In this document: positions 18,517-27,491 of the stretch, one piece after another
Position numbering within the stretch: position 1 is the first letter of the stretch
How the letters are laid out: every line of letters starts with the position of its first letter
Assembly: GCA_026388335.1 (NCBI GenBank)
Contig: JAPLJZ010000116.1
Coordinates: 1 to 32,192, forward strand
Source of the DNA: Deltaproteobacteria bacterium
GTDB lineage: Bacteria; Desulfobacterota; Syntrophia; Syntrophales; UBA8958
Direction: 5' to 3'
Length of the DNA stretch: 32,192 bases
The notes under the pieces: model-generated
The model's input: the letters and a program-made list of their open reading frames with translations, nothing else
Told to the model about the DNA's origin: nothing
Database searches by the model: none
Translations under genes and position numbers: made by a program

Positions 18517-21156
18517 TCAAATTACTTCCCGAATTATCCGGGACAGATCCTCCATTCGAAAAGGTTTCTGAATAAATGCCTTGATGCCCCGGGCCATGAT
18601 GTCTCTGGCCATTCCGTTCAAGCTGTAGCCGCTGGAAAGGATCACCTTGACATCGGGACGGATGGCTTTGACCAGGTCATAGGCCTCGCCGCCATTCATG
18701 CCCGGCATGATCATGTCCATGATCACCAGGTCGATGCGGTCCTGATTCTTTCCGTAAATCTCTATGGCCTCCTGGCCGGAACGGGCGATCAGTACCTGAT
18801 AACCCATTTGTTCAAGCATCCCCTGCGTCACATCGATAATGATCTTTTCATCATCCACGACCAGGATGGTTTCCTGACCTTTCAGGATATCCTGAGCCGG
18901 CATTTCCTTTATGGCAACCTTCTGGTCAGAGGCGGGCAGGTAGATATTGAAGGTTGTTCCATGCCCTTTCTCACTGTAAACATTAATGACACCGCCGTGA
19001 CCCTTGATGATGCCATAGGCGGAGGCGAGACCGAGGCCCGTTCCCCGCCCCATTTCTTTCGTGGTGAAAAAGGGGTCGAATATCCGCTGGCGGGTCTTTT
19101 CGTCCATTCCCACCCCGGTGTCGGTCACCGATAACTTGATATAAGCGCCGGGTGGAATGTCATAGGCCTGGACATAGTTGCTGTCCAGGGTAACATTATC
19201 TGTTTGTAGATAGAGATCTCCCCCTCCAGGCATGGCCTGCCAGGCGTTGACAAACAGATTCAGCAACACCTGCTCGATCTGTCCCTGATCTACATTGGCC
19301 GAGAAAAGATGTTCCCCGTATTTTTCATAGACCCGGACTTCTTTTTTCGTTCTACCAAAAACGGCGACAGATTTTTTAATCAGATCATTCAGATTCGTCG
19401 GTTTGATCTCGTAGCGGCCGCCCCGGGCAAATCCCAGCAATTGCCTCGTTAAATCGGCGCCGCTCTGGACCTGCAATTCAATTGCCCGCAGCTTTTCGTA
19501 ATGAGGATGTCCCTGATCCATGCGCAACAGCATGAGGGAGGCATACCCCTGAATGCCCATGAGGAGATTGTTGAAGTCGTGGGCAATGCCGCCGGCAAGA
19601 GTGCCGATGGCCTCCATCTTCTGGGCCTGGAGGAGTTGTCCTTCGAGGCGGCGTCTTTCTTTTTCGGCTTCTTTTTGCTGGGTGATATCCATGGTGTTAC
19701 CCAGAACCGCCGACCGCCCCCTATAGGTAATAGGGGTAACCGTTTCCAGCAGCCACTTGACCTGATTGTCCTTGGTAACGATCCGGTATTCATAGGGAGA
19801 GCTCAACTCTCCCGCGAGCATCTTTCGGGCCTTTTCCCGCACCGTCTCCCGATCCTCGGGGTGGACGAAATGGAGGATCCGCTCACCTAACAGTTCTACT
19901 TCCGTATAGCCGGAGTAGTCAGGGATGTGGGGATTGATAAAACAGAGCCTGCCGCCCTGCACGATGTAAACCCCGGCCTGGGAGCTGTCGGCCATTGTCC
20001 GATATTGGTCTTCCACCTGTTTTCTGTCTGTGACGTCCCGGACGATCCCCATGAAACCACGGCGGTGTCCCTCTTCATCCCGGAGCAGGGAGGCGGAAAA
20101 TTCAACCGCCCTCCTAACCCCATCCTTGTTGATGATCTCCCATTCAAATCTTTTCATGGGGATTCCCGTTTTGTACATCTGATTGTAGGCGCGATAAACT
20201 CGGTCGGCGGTATTTTCGTCGGCGGCATAACGCCGGAAGTTCGTGCCCAGGAGTTCTTCTTTGCTGTAGCCGAAGATCTTGCGGAAGGATTCGTTGAAAA
20301 AAGTAAAATTCCCATTGATATCCACTTCCTGATAACCGTCTTCGATCTCCTCTAGAATGGTCCGGTATCTCTCCTCGCTTTGCCGCAGGGTCGACTCCAC
20401 CCGCCTGCTCGTCGTGATGTCATGGAAGAGAGAAAGGACAACCTGCCCCCCTTCGTAGCTGATGACTTCCGCAGAGCAGAGGATATCCCTGATGTCTCCC
20501 GCCTTGGTGCGCAGGTGAATCAGTTCATCCCGACAACGGCCTGCTACCAGGAAGTTGTCGATCAGGGCGGTTCTTTCTTCCGAATAGGGCCATATGGTGA
20601 GATCTTCGGCTGTCCTGCCGATCATTTCTTCCCGCGCATAACCCATCATGCGGCACCACTGGTCGTTTACGGCGAGGTAACGGCCGTCGGCAATGGTGCT
20701 GATAATGGCCGGTGCCGGGCCGGCGTGGAAGGTCTTGGAAAAACGATCCTCGCTTTTTTTCAGCGCATCGTCCATTTCCATGCGCTCGGTCATATCTCGC
20801 AGGACGCCGCAGGTGGCCGTTTGGCCTTCGTAGGAGATGTAGGATACCGACGCCTCCAGATGGAGCTTGCGTTTGTCCCTGGTCAGGGCGGTAAACGTGT
20901 ATTTGGCATCCAGCAGTTCTTTTTTCTTGATCTTACCCTGTCGGTCCCGAATCAGGGCCTGACTCTCCGGGGCCACCAGAAGCAGGAAGTCGAAATCCGA
21001 ATGATATATCTCTTCACGGGTTATCTGAAACAGCTTGACAAAGCTCTGATTGACAAAGATAAAGCGCCCATCAAGCAACAGGTAAATGGCATCGTTGGAC
21101 TGCTCGACCAGTGAGGCATAAAGGTTGGCTTTATCTGGCTCATTTCCATTGTTCAT
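18517..21156 (-). CDS. Soluble hybrid sensor histidine kinase with four PAS domains and C-terminal receiver
   Basis: An 879-residue cytoplasmic signalling protein with no membrane segment. PAS domains occupy about 11-125, 135-252, 260-380 and 388-497; the usual DITxRK-type linkers end each one. The HisKA motif [11 protein letters not shown] carries the phospho-accepting His526. The ATPase domain has N-box Asn637, DTGVGM (679-684) and GTGLGL (705-710). The receiver (about 763-879) has acidic pair Asp768/769, phospho-acceptor Asp814, a Ser at 841-842 and Lys864. All active residues are present, so kinase and receiver should both work. No output regulator is encoded beside it; signal and target are unknown. 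It follows mogA by 69 bases on the same strand and may share the fusA-like operon. Confidence 0.95.
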   Translation of the reverse strand: MNNGNEPDKANLYASLVEQSNDAIYLLLDGRFIFVNQSFVKLFQITREEIYHSDFDFLLLVAPESQALIRDRQGKIKKKELLDAKYTFTALTRDKRKLHLEASVSYISYEGQTATCGVLRDMTERMEMDDALKKSEDRFSKTFHAGPAPAIISTIADGRYLAVNDQWCRMMGYAREEMIGRTAEDLTIWPYSEERTALIDNFLVAGRCRDELIHLRTKAGDIRDILCSAEVISYEGGQVVLSLFHDITTSRRVESTLRQSEERYRTILEEIEDGYQEVDINGNFTFFNESFRKIFGYSKEELLGTNFRRYAADENTADRVYRAYNQMYKTGIPMKRFEWEIINKDGVRRAVEFSASLLRDEEGHRRGFMGIVRDVTDRKQVEDQYRTMADSSQAGVYIVQGGRLCFINPHIPDYSGYTEVELLGERILHFVHPEDRETVREKARKMLAGELSSPYEYRIVTKDNQVKWLLETVTPITYRGRSAVLGNTMDITQQKEAEKERRRLEGQLLQAQKMEAIGTLAGGIAHDFNNLLMGIQGYASLMLLRMDQGHPHYEKLRAIELQVQSGADLTRQLLGFARGGRYEIKPTNLNDLIKKSVAVFGRTKKEVRVYEKYGEHLFSANVDQGQIEQVLLNLFVNAWQAMPGGGDLYLQTDNVTLDSNYVQAYDIPPGAYIKLSVTDTGVGMDEKTRQRIFDPFFTTKEMGRGTGLGLASAYGIIKGHGGVINVYSEKGHGTTFNIYLPASDQKVAIKEMPAQDILKGQETILVVDDEKIIIDVTQGMLEQMGYQVLIARSGQEAIEIYGKNQDRIDLVIMDMIMPGMNGGEAYDLVKAIRPDVKVILSSGYSLNGMARDIMARGIKAFIQKPFRMEDLSRIIREVI

Positions 21157-21225
21157 CGCTTCACCATATCACGCTCAAAATATCAGATGGGGTTTATACT
21201 TGAAATATTATGCCTTTGGTTCTTC

Positions 21226-21714
21226 TCAGGAGGCGCAATCCGTATCGCTGCCCTGGATCTTTTCGACGGCATGGGGGATGGCGGGCAGGACGACGGCAAG
21301 GTTTTCCCGGACCCCTTTCGGGCTGCCGGGCAGGTTGATGATCAGGGTTTTACCGCGGAGGCCTGCCAAAGCCCGGGAGATCATGGCGTGGGGTGTCTTG
21401 GCCATGCTGGCTTGACGCATGGCCTCGGCCATGCCGGGAATCTCTTTTTCAAGAACTTCACGGGTCGCATCCGGCGTTACATCCCGGGGGGTAACGCCGG
21501 TGCCGCCGGTAGTGATAATCAGATCCAGCCCCTGACGGTCGGCGCAGTCAATGAGGGCGGCCTTGATTTCGTCCGGCTCATCGGGAACGACAAGGGTGCA
21601 GGCAACCTCGATTCCCTGAGCCTCCAGAAGGCGAACCGCCTCCGGACCGCTCAGGTCTTCCCGTTCCCCCCGGGAACCTTTATCGCTCACGGTGATGACT
21701 GCCGCCCGGATCAT
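21226..21714 (-). CDS. mog: Molybdopterin adenylyltransferase (MogA/MoaB family)
   Basis: A 162-residue protein of the MogA/MoaB fold that adenylylates molybdopterin before molybdate insertion. Seen motifs: AAVITVSDKGSRGEREDLSG at the N-terminus, LIITTGGTGVTPRDVTPDAT near residues 65-84 (the substrate loop), and the C-terminal LPGSPKGVRENL. Length fits single-domain MogA. The ATG overlaps the last base of the EF-G-like stop codon, so it is coupled to that gene even though the functions are unrelated. No other molybdenum cofactor gene is in the window. It could equally be called MoaB. Confidence 0.92.
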   Translation of the reverse strand: MIRAAVITVSDKGSRGEREDLSGPEAVRLLEAQGIEVACTLVVPDEPDEIKAALIDCADRQGLDLIITTGGTGVTPRDVTPDATREVLEKEIPGMAEAMRQASMAKTPHAMISRALAGLRGKTLIINLPGSPKGVRENLAVVLPAIPHAVEKIQGSDTDCAS

Positions 21715-23801
21715 TATTTCTCCGTTTCTTCCTTTTTCTTTGCTTCCGCGACAATCTTATCGACGATGTGGGCCGGAACCTCTTCGTAATGGGAATGTTC
21801 ATAGGTAAACGTTCCCCGGCCGCTCGTCATGGAACGCAGATCCGGCGCGTACTTGAGGATTTCGGCCAGCGGCACCTGTCCTTTGATGATCTGGTGGGAT
21901 CCCTTCGTATCCATCCCCTGGACCCGGCCCCGGCGTGCGTTGAGGTCGCCGATCACATCGCCCATATATTCATCGGGTATTTCAATATAGATAAACACAA
22001 TCGGTTCGAGAAGGATAGGTTGACAGGCCAGGATGCCCTTCTTGAAACCCATGGAACCGGCGATCTTGAAGGCCATTTCCGAGGAGTCCACCGTATGGTA
22101 GGTGCCGTCCACCAGGGAGACCTTGAAGTCCACAACGGGATAGCCGGCCACTACGCCTTCATCCATCGCTTCCACGATTCCCTTTTCCACTGCCGGGCGG
22201 TACTGATTGGGAATGACGCCGCCCACGATCTTGTCCTGAAATTCAAAGCCGGAGCCCCGGGGCAGGGGTTCAATGTCGAGCCAGCAATCCCCGTACTGAC
22301 CCCGACCGCCGGACTGCTTCTTGTATTTTCCCTGCACATTGGTCTTCGCTTTAATGGTCTCTTTGTAGGGAACCTTGGGGGTTTTCAGATTAACTTCCAC
22401 ACCGAACTTGCGTCGCATCTTCTCCACGGCGACTTCAATATGGATCTGACCCATGCCGGAGATAATCATTTCCTTGGTCTGGTCATCCCGGTGAAAACGC
22501 ATGGTCGGGTCTTCCTCGATGAGGCGGTTGATGGAAGAACCAATCTTGTCTTCATCGCCCCGACTCTTCGGTTCGATGGCGAAGGACATGATGGTCGGAG
22601 GCGGCACAACCTTGTCGTAGATAATGGGGCTTTTTTCATTGCAGATGGTATCGCCGGTGCCCGTCTCCTTCAGTTTCGCAAAGGCGGCGATATCACCGGG
22701 AATCACCATATCGGTGGGTTTTTGCGTCTTGCCGTCGAGAAAGAATATATTTCCGAACCTCTCCGATATCTTGTGGGAGGCGTTATACATTCCGACGTCT
22801 GGGGTCAGGGTTCCGGAATAGACCCGGAACAGGGTGAGGCGGCCTGCATAAGGGTCGGCGATGGTCTTGAAGACCAGGGCGGAAAAGGGTGATGCTTCCT
22901 CTGGGGCCCTGATTTCCTCTTCATCCGTGCCCGGTTTCATGCCTTTTACGGGACCTCTGTCCACAGGAGAGGGAAGGTACTGGGTGATAATGTCCATGAG
23001 GAGGGATGTGCCCATGTTCTTCAGGGCCGAGCCGCAGGCCACCGGAATCAGGGCGCCGGAATTGACTCCTGTTTTCAGGCCGGTTCTTAATTCCTCCGGG
23101 GTAAGCTCCCCGGCCTCGAGGTACCTATCCATCATGGCTTCGTCCGACTCGGCAATATCTTCCACCATCGTCTCCCGGTAGGTTTGGGCCTCCTCGATCT
23201 GGTCGGCGGGAATGTCCGCCGTCTTGAAAGTCCCCTTCAGATCGTCATAGATGATGGCCTGCATGGAAAGCAGATCGATCACCCCCCGGAACGATTCATG
23301 AGTGCCTATGGGCAGGCAGATGGGAGTAACTTTGACGTCCATCTTTTCTTTGATAGTGGCCACGGCGTTCTGGAAGTTGGCCCGCTCACGATCCATACGG
23401 TTGATGAAGACCATCCGTGGTAATTTGAAATCATCGGCGTATTCCCAGACTTTCTGGGTCTGGAACTCGACGCCGCTGACGGCGTCAAGGACGATGATCG
23501 CAGCGTCCGCGATGCGGAGGCAGCTCTGGGTGTCAAATGAAAAATTCGAATCGCCGGGGGTATCGACGAGATTGATCTTGAATTTCTGCCAATCGACGAA
23601 GGTGGTTGCCGAACTGATCGAAATCCTCTTCTTTTGCTCTTCCGGCTCATGATCGAGGGTGGAGGTTCCCTCATCAACTCGTCCGAGGCGGTCCGTTTTA
23701 CCTGAGACAAAGAGGAAGGATTCACAAAGGGAGGTTTTTCCCGTCGAACCATGTCCGACGACGACGACATTCCTTAGAGATTTAGAGTCATATTTGGCCA
23801 T
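21714..23801 (-). CDS. Elongation factor G-like GTPase (FusA2-type)
   Basis: A 695-residue translational GTPase with the full five-domain EF-G layout. P-loop GHGSTGKTS is at residues 16-24, G3 is DTPGD at 80-84 and G4 NRMD is near 135. Domain II runs from about 295, and domains III-V include EDPTMRFHRDDQTKEMIISGMGQIHIEV and PLAEILKYAPDLRSMTSGRG near the end. Two points set it apart from housekeeping EF-G: the P-loop is GHGxxGKT rather than AHIDAGKT, and the catalytic His after DTPG is Asp84. Such paralogues occur in many bacteria beside the true EF-G and their job is unclear. Transcription probably starts at 23853-23880; mog follows with a one-base overlap. Confidence 0.92.
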   Translation of the reverse strand: MAKYDSKSLRNVVVVGHGSTGKTSLCESFLFVSGKTDRLGRVDEGTSTLDHEPEEQKKRISISSATTFVDWQKFKINLVDTPGDSNFSFDTQSCLRIADAAIIVLDAVSGVEFQTQKVWEYADDFKLPRMVFINRMDRERANFQNAVATIKEKMDVKVTPICLPIGTHESFRGVIDLLSMQAIIYDDLKGTFKTADIPADQIEEAQTYRETMVEDIAESDEAMMDRYLEAGELTPEELRTGLKTGVNSGALIPVACGSALKNMGTSLLMDIITQYLPSPVDRGPVKGMKPGTDEEEIRAPEEASPFSALVFKTIADPYAGRLTLFRVYSGTLTPDVGMYNASHKISERFGNIFFLDGKTQKPTDMVIPGDIAAFAKLKETGTGDTICNEKSPIIYDKVVPPPTIMSFAIEPKSRGDEDKIGSSINRLIEEDPTMRFHRDDQTKEMIISGMGQIHIEVAVEKMRRKFGVEVNLKTPKVPYKETIKAKTNVQGKYKKQSGGRGQYGDCWLDIEPLPRGSGFEFQDKIVGGVIPNQYRPAVEKGIVEAMDEGVVAGYPVVDFKVSLVDGTYHTVDSSEMAFKIAGSMGFKKGILACQPILLEPIVFIYIEIPDEYMGDVIGDLNARRGRVQGMDTKGSHQIIKGQVPLAEILKYAPDLRSMTSGRGTFTYEHSHYEEVPAHIVDKIVAEAKKKEETEK

Positions 23802-23852
23802 GACATCCCCTTTCTATGACGCGATGGTTGGATTAGTGCTGCGATCGGGTTG

Positions 23853-23880
23853 TTTATCCTGACAAATCCTGCTAAGTCAA
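23853..23880 (-). promoter_or_regulatory. Sigma70-type promoter of the EF-G-like gene
   Basis: TTGACT (23880-23875) and GATAAA (23858-23853) on the minus strand are 16 bases apart (five and four of six matches). The predicted leader is about 45 bases and ends in an AAAGGGG ribosome site before the ATG at 23801. Confidence 0.5.
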
Positions 23881-23892
23881 GACAAATTTGAC
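23876..23892. repeat. Short inverted repeat in the divergent promoter region (possible operator)
   Basis: GTCAA (23876-23880) and TTGAC (23888-23892) form a 5-7-5 palindrome. It overlaps the -35 box of the leftward promoter and lies 17 bases before the rightward -35 box. The heptamer GACAAAT also occurs twice, at 23861 and 23881. A shared regulator site is possible, but such short repeats can arise by chance. Confidence 0.25.
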
Positions 23893-23908
23893 GGTGTAAA
23901 CAATGATG

Positions 23909-23937
23909 TTGACAGAAAGATCTGTAATCAGTATAAG
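23909..23937 (+). promoter_or_regulatory. Strong sigma70-type promoter of the pycA-pycB operon
   Basis: TTGACA (23909-23914), a 17-base spacer, then TATAAG (23932-23937) match the consensus at six and five of six positions. The predicted start near 23944 gives a leader of about 37 bases to the ATG at 23981. Confidence 0.75.
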
Positions 23938-23980
23938 GGCCGACTTAAATTGATAGAAGTATCTAATGGGAAGGTAATCC

Positions 23981-25441
23981 ATGACGAAGACAAACGGAAA
24001 AATCAAGAAGGTGCTCATTGCTAATCGCGGCGAGATTGCCCTTAGGATCATGCGTACGGTCAAGGAATTGTCTCTGGACGCGGTGGTTATATATGAAAAA
24101 CCTGATTCGGATGCCTACTATGTTCGTCTGGCCGATGACGCCATCATGATCGGTGAAGGACCCCGTAAAGATTATCTCGACATCGACAAGATCATCTGGG
24201 CGGCAAAAAAAACAGGGGCCGATGCCATCCATCCCGGGTATGGTTTTCTGGCGGAAAATCCTGATTTTTCCGCCGCCTGTGAGCAGGCAGGGATCATTTT
24301 TATCGGCCCCCCCCCGCAGGTCATTCGCGATCTGGGCAATAAGGTCGTCGCCCGCAATATTATGGAAAAGGCCGGAATCCCTTTCATCCCCGGAACATCG
24401 GATATTCCCAAAGGCGGTAGCGGCATTAATGAAGCCTTTTCCTTTGCCAGTGCCTGCGGTTACCCCGTCATGCTGAAGGCTTCCTGCGGCGGTGGGGGGA
24501 GAGGAATCCGCAAGGTTAAAGATGAGGCGGACCTGATGGTTCAGTTGCCCGTTGCCCGTTCCGAATCCATGTCGGCCTTTAAAGACGACAGCATATACAT
24601 GGAAAAATGTATTGAATCCCCCCGTCATGTGGAAATTCAGATTTTAGCGGATAAACACGGCAATATCATGCATCTTGGTTCCCGGGATTGTTCCATTCAG
24701 CGGCGCCATCAAAAGCTGCTAGAAATTGCCCCGGCGGACCTACCGGAGGACGTACTTGAGGCCATGTACGAATGCGCCATTCGCGCGGCAAAAGAGTCCG
24801 GGTATGTCAACGCGGGAACGGTGGAATTTTTAGTGGACGCCCGGACAAACGAATTTTGGTTCATGGAAATGAACACCCGTCTTCAGGTTGAACATACGGT
24901 TACAGAGGAATTGACGGGCATCGACATCGTCAGAGAGCAGATCCGTATCGCTGAGGGGGGCGTTCTTGATATTCCAAAGGAACGTGTCCGTCTCTACGGT
25001 AAGGCGGTGCAGGTAAGAATCAACGCTGAAGATCCGAAGAACAATTTCATGCCCGAAGGAGGGAAACGGGTGGAGGTCTATCAGTCGCCGGGAGGGCCGG
25101 GTGTCCGCCTTGACGGCGCCGTCTACCAGGGTTTCAGAATACCTACGGAATATGACTCGCTCCTCGTCAAGATGACCGTGCGCGGATATAACTGGGAGCA
25201 GACCCTCCAGAGGTTGAAACGCTCTTTGCGCGGTTTTGTCATTGTCGGGCCCAAGACCACGATTCCGTTTTACCTAGCTGTCTGTGACGAAAAGGATTTT
25301 CAGGCCGGTAAATTTGACACGGGCTATATAGATACCCATCCTGAGATCTTCAACTATCCGGAAGCGGAGCGGGAGATCGCCAAGCTTGGTAAGCTGATCG
25401 CAGAAATACACGCCAGAAAAGTCAACAAACATGCCTATTAA
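23981..25441 (+). CDS. pycA: Biotin carboxylase subunit (pyruvate carboxylase subunit A type)
   Basis: A 486-residue ATP-grasp enzyme that carboxylates the biotin carried on the partner subunit, using ATP and bicarbonate. Motifs in order: VLIANRGEIALRIMRT, AIHPGYGFLAENPDF, the glycine-rich ATP loop ASCGGGGRGIRKV near 167, RDCSIQRRHQKLLEIAP near 230, and FMEMNTRLQVEHTVTEE near 290, whose His-Thr resembles pyruvate carboxylases rather than the His-Pro of acetyl-CoA carboxylases. The C-terminal domain is complete (SLLVKMTVRGYNWEQTLQRLKRSL). It is the first gene after a strong promoter and precedes the biotin-bearing carboxyltransferase by 27 bases. The pair should form a two-subunit carboxylase; pyruvate is the most likely acceptor. 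Confidence 0.9.
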   Translation: MTKTNGKIKKVLIANRGEIALRIMRTVKELSLDAVVIYEKPDSDAYYVRLADDAIMIGEGPRKDYLDIDKIIWAAKKTGADAIHPGYGFLAENPDFSAACEQAGIIFIGPPPQVIRDLGNKVVARNIMEKAGIPFIPGTSDIPKGGSGINEAFSFASACGYPVMLKASCGGGGRGIRKVKDEADLMVQLPVARSESMSAFKDDSIYMEKCIESPRHVEIQILADKHGNIMHLGSRDCSIQRRHQKLLEIAPADLPEDVLEAMYECAIRAAKESGYVNAGTVEFLVDARTNEFWFMEMNTRLQVEHTVTEELTGIDIVREQIRIAEGGVLDIPKERVRLYGKAVQVRINAEDPKNNFMPEGGKRVEVYQSPGGPGVRLDGAVYQGFRIPTEYDSLLVKMTVRGYNWEQTLQRLKRSLRGFVIVGPKTTIPFYLAVCDEKDFQAGKFDTGYIDTHPEIFNYPEAEREIAKLGKLIAEIHARKVNKHAY

Positions 25442-25468
25442 TAAGGGAGACATGAGCGGGAACAGACT

Positions 25469-27415
25469 ATGAAAAACGACAGCTATCGTAACAGTGACTT
25501 ACGTATCGCACCAAAAGAACTAAGAGAAAAGGGCGCCCACTACGTCCTCGATAAAATTAGGCGACAAAAGGGTTACTATGTGACCAACACGGAGCGGGAC
25601 CTCTCCCAGTCAGACTTCAAAAACCGGATCATGCCCCATACCCAGTTGCTGGTGGCTGAAGAGAGGAACCGGGCGGGATACTTTTCCCTCGAAATTACCG
25701 GGGGCGCCTCCGTTCATGTGGATATGCTCCGCAAGCAGATCAACCCCCTGGAAAAACTCCAGGTCTTGAGCGAAAAAATGCCCGACACCCTGTTTCAGAC
25801 TCTTTGCCGGGGGATCAACCTCTTCGGTTACCGCCCCTACCCGGAAAATGTCATTCGGATGACGGTACGGGGTTTTGCCCCTTACGTTCATGTCTGGCGG
25901 GTTTTCGATTTCCTGAATCATATTCCCAATATGGTCTCCGTTTTTGAAGAAGTGAAGGCGGCAGGGTGCATCCTGGAACCGTCTATCTGTTTTTCCACCG
26001 GACCCGAGCATACGGATGAGTATTATGTTAAAAAAGTTACGGAAATATTGATGGTTACCGGTGAAGACATCCTCCTGTGCATCAAGAATCACGGTGGTCT
26101 CGGAACGTCGAAGCGCATAGGAGAACTGGTGCGGGCCATCCATACCAGATATCCCGATCTTATCATCCATTATCATGGTCACAACACCGATGGAGATGAT
26201 ATCGGGAGGATCGTGGCGGCCGTGCAAAATGGCGCTAAAATCGTCGATGCCAGCGATCACGCGTTTACTGGATTCTACGGCCCCCCGCCGTTACTGTCCG
26301 TTGTTGATATCCTTGCCGAATATGGTTATGATGCCGTCGGTATTGACCGCCAGGCAGTCATCGATACCTCTAACAAACTGCGACCGGAGCGGGAATATTA
26401 CCGGGATTTTGAATCTCAGTTTCTTGGCTTCGATCCGACTGCGCAGATTCACAAGCTTCCCGGCGGCGCTACCGGCTCCAGTTTCGAGCAGGCCGTCAAA
26501 GGGGGATTTTTACAGAAGATGCCCGAGATTCTTCAGAAAGAACTACCCCGTGTGCAGGTTGAGCTGGGAAACTGGTGGAGTGTGACGCCGGGTTCGCAAA
26601 TCCTCTGGACGACGGCGGTCAACAATGTTCAGAAGGGGGAACGTTACAAAGACGCCAACGACGATCTCAAGAATCTCATGCTCGGCCGTTACGGGGATCT
26701 GCCATTTTACCAGCCTGCGGATGAGGTTTATCATGCCGTCTTCGGGGCCGACTGGAAGAAGATCGTTGAATGCGACACCTGCTACCAGAAAATTGAGGAC
26801 ATCGATCTGGAAGTCGAAAAGAAGGTTCTGGAACATCGTCTGGGACGGGAGGCAACGGATGACGAACTTGTTCTTTATCTTCAGCATCCGAACGACGCCG
26901 TAGATTTTTTCAAGTTTGAAGCCAAATACGGCAAGACCTGGGTCTTGTCGCCGCGCATCTGGTTCAGGAAGGGCGGCTTTAACCTCGGGGAAAAATTTGG
27001 AATCCCCGACGCCGAGGGCAAACTTCACAGCGTCGAGATTGGTCCGCAGCGCAAGACTAAATCAGGAGATACCGCCACTTATCTGATCATTGACCATCAC
27101 ACCGAGCCGATCATCACCGAACAGGACGAAGAAGAAGGGGATAAGAAGAAAAAGAGGGCCTCCATGTCCCCCAAGGAGATTGATGCGGCCTGGAAGGCGG
27201 GAGACATCCGTTCCCACATTACCGGCACTGTTAATGATATCTCTGTGGAGCAGGGCGAGGAGGTGTCTGCCGGCCAGATGCTGATCGTTCTTGAGGCCAT
27301 GAAAATGCTCAACAACATCACCGCGGAGATTGGCGGTAAGGTGACCGAAATCCATGTCTCCCCTGGAGACAAGGTGGCAATGGGCGATCAGCTCATGTTT
27401 ATTACCAAGGAATAG
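25469..27415 (+). CDS. pycB: Biotin-containing carboxyltransferase, divergent PycB/OadA type
   Basis: A 648-residue protein: HMGL-type TIM barrel carboxyltransferase (about 35-330), PycB/OadA-type helical domain (about 330-470), a Lys-rich linker (DKKKKR), and a C-terminal biotinyl domain with EAMKM and biotin-accepting Lys612. Compared from memory with transcarboxylase 5S and OadA, the metal ligands are kept (Asp44 in RDLSQS, Lys206, His236 and His238 in HYHGH). The usual RDAHQS is RDLSQS, the KDMA loop is KNHGG, RGQN is RGIN and the PGGM loop is PGGATGSS. It acts with the adjacent biotin carboxylase, most simply making oxaloacetate from pyruvate. Because the pocket loops differ, another 2-oxoacid or acyl-CoA acceptor is possible. 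No membrane decarboxylase subunits are nearby. Confidence 0.85.
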   Translation: MKNDSYRNSDLRIAPKELREKGAHYVLDKIRRQKGYYVTNTERDLSQSDFKNRIMPHTQLLVAEERNRAGYFSLEITGGASVHVDMLRKQINPLEKLQVLSEKMPDTLFQTLCRGINLFGYRPYPENVIRMTVRGFAPYVHVWRVFDFLNHIPNMVSVFEEVKAAGCILEPSICFSTGPEHTDEYYVKKVTEILMVTGEDILLCIKNHGGLGTSKRIGELVRAIHTRYPDLIIHYHGHNTDGDDIGRIVAAVQNGAKIVDASDHAFTGFYGPPPLLSVVDILAEYGYDAVGIDRQAVIDTSNKLRPEREYYRDFESQFLGFDPTAQIHKLPGGATGSSFEQAVKGGFLQKMPEILQKELPRVQVELGNWWSVTPGSQILWTTAVNNVQKGERYKDANDDLKNLMLGRYGDLPFYQPADEVYHAVFGADWKKIVECDTCYQKIEDIDLEVEKKVLEHRLGREATDDELVLYLQHPNDAVDFFKFEAKYGKTWVLSPRIWFRKGGFNLGEKFGIPDAEGKLHSVEIGPQRKTKSGDTATYLIIDHHTEPIITEQDEEEGDKKKKRASMSPKEIDAAWKAGDIRSHITGTVNDISVEQGEEVSAGQMLIVLEAMKMLNNITAEIGGKVTEIHVSPGDKVAMGDQLMFITKE

Positions 27416-27442
27416 CAACAACATACAAATTGTTTTCTTTCT

Positions 27443-27479
27443 AAAATTCCGGTAATATGCTGCCGGAATTTTTCCTTTT
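27443..27479 (+). terminator. Rho-independent terminator after the pyc operon
   Basis: AAAATTCCGG (27443-27452) and CCGGAATTTT (27463-27472) are perfectly complementary around a ten-base loop, followed by a T-rich tract ending at 27479. It begins 27 bases after the pycB stop and ends 12 bases before secA. Confidence 0.8.
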
Positions 27480-27491
27480 GAAGGTTAAATT

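Noticed and set aside
21768-22892. 374-codon open frame antisense to the EF-G-like gene
   Set aside because: Shadow of a clear GTPase gene; His/Asp/Gly-rich product without family resemblance.
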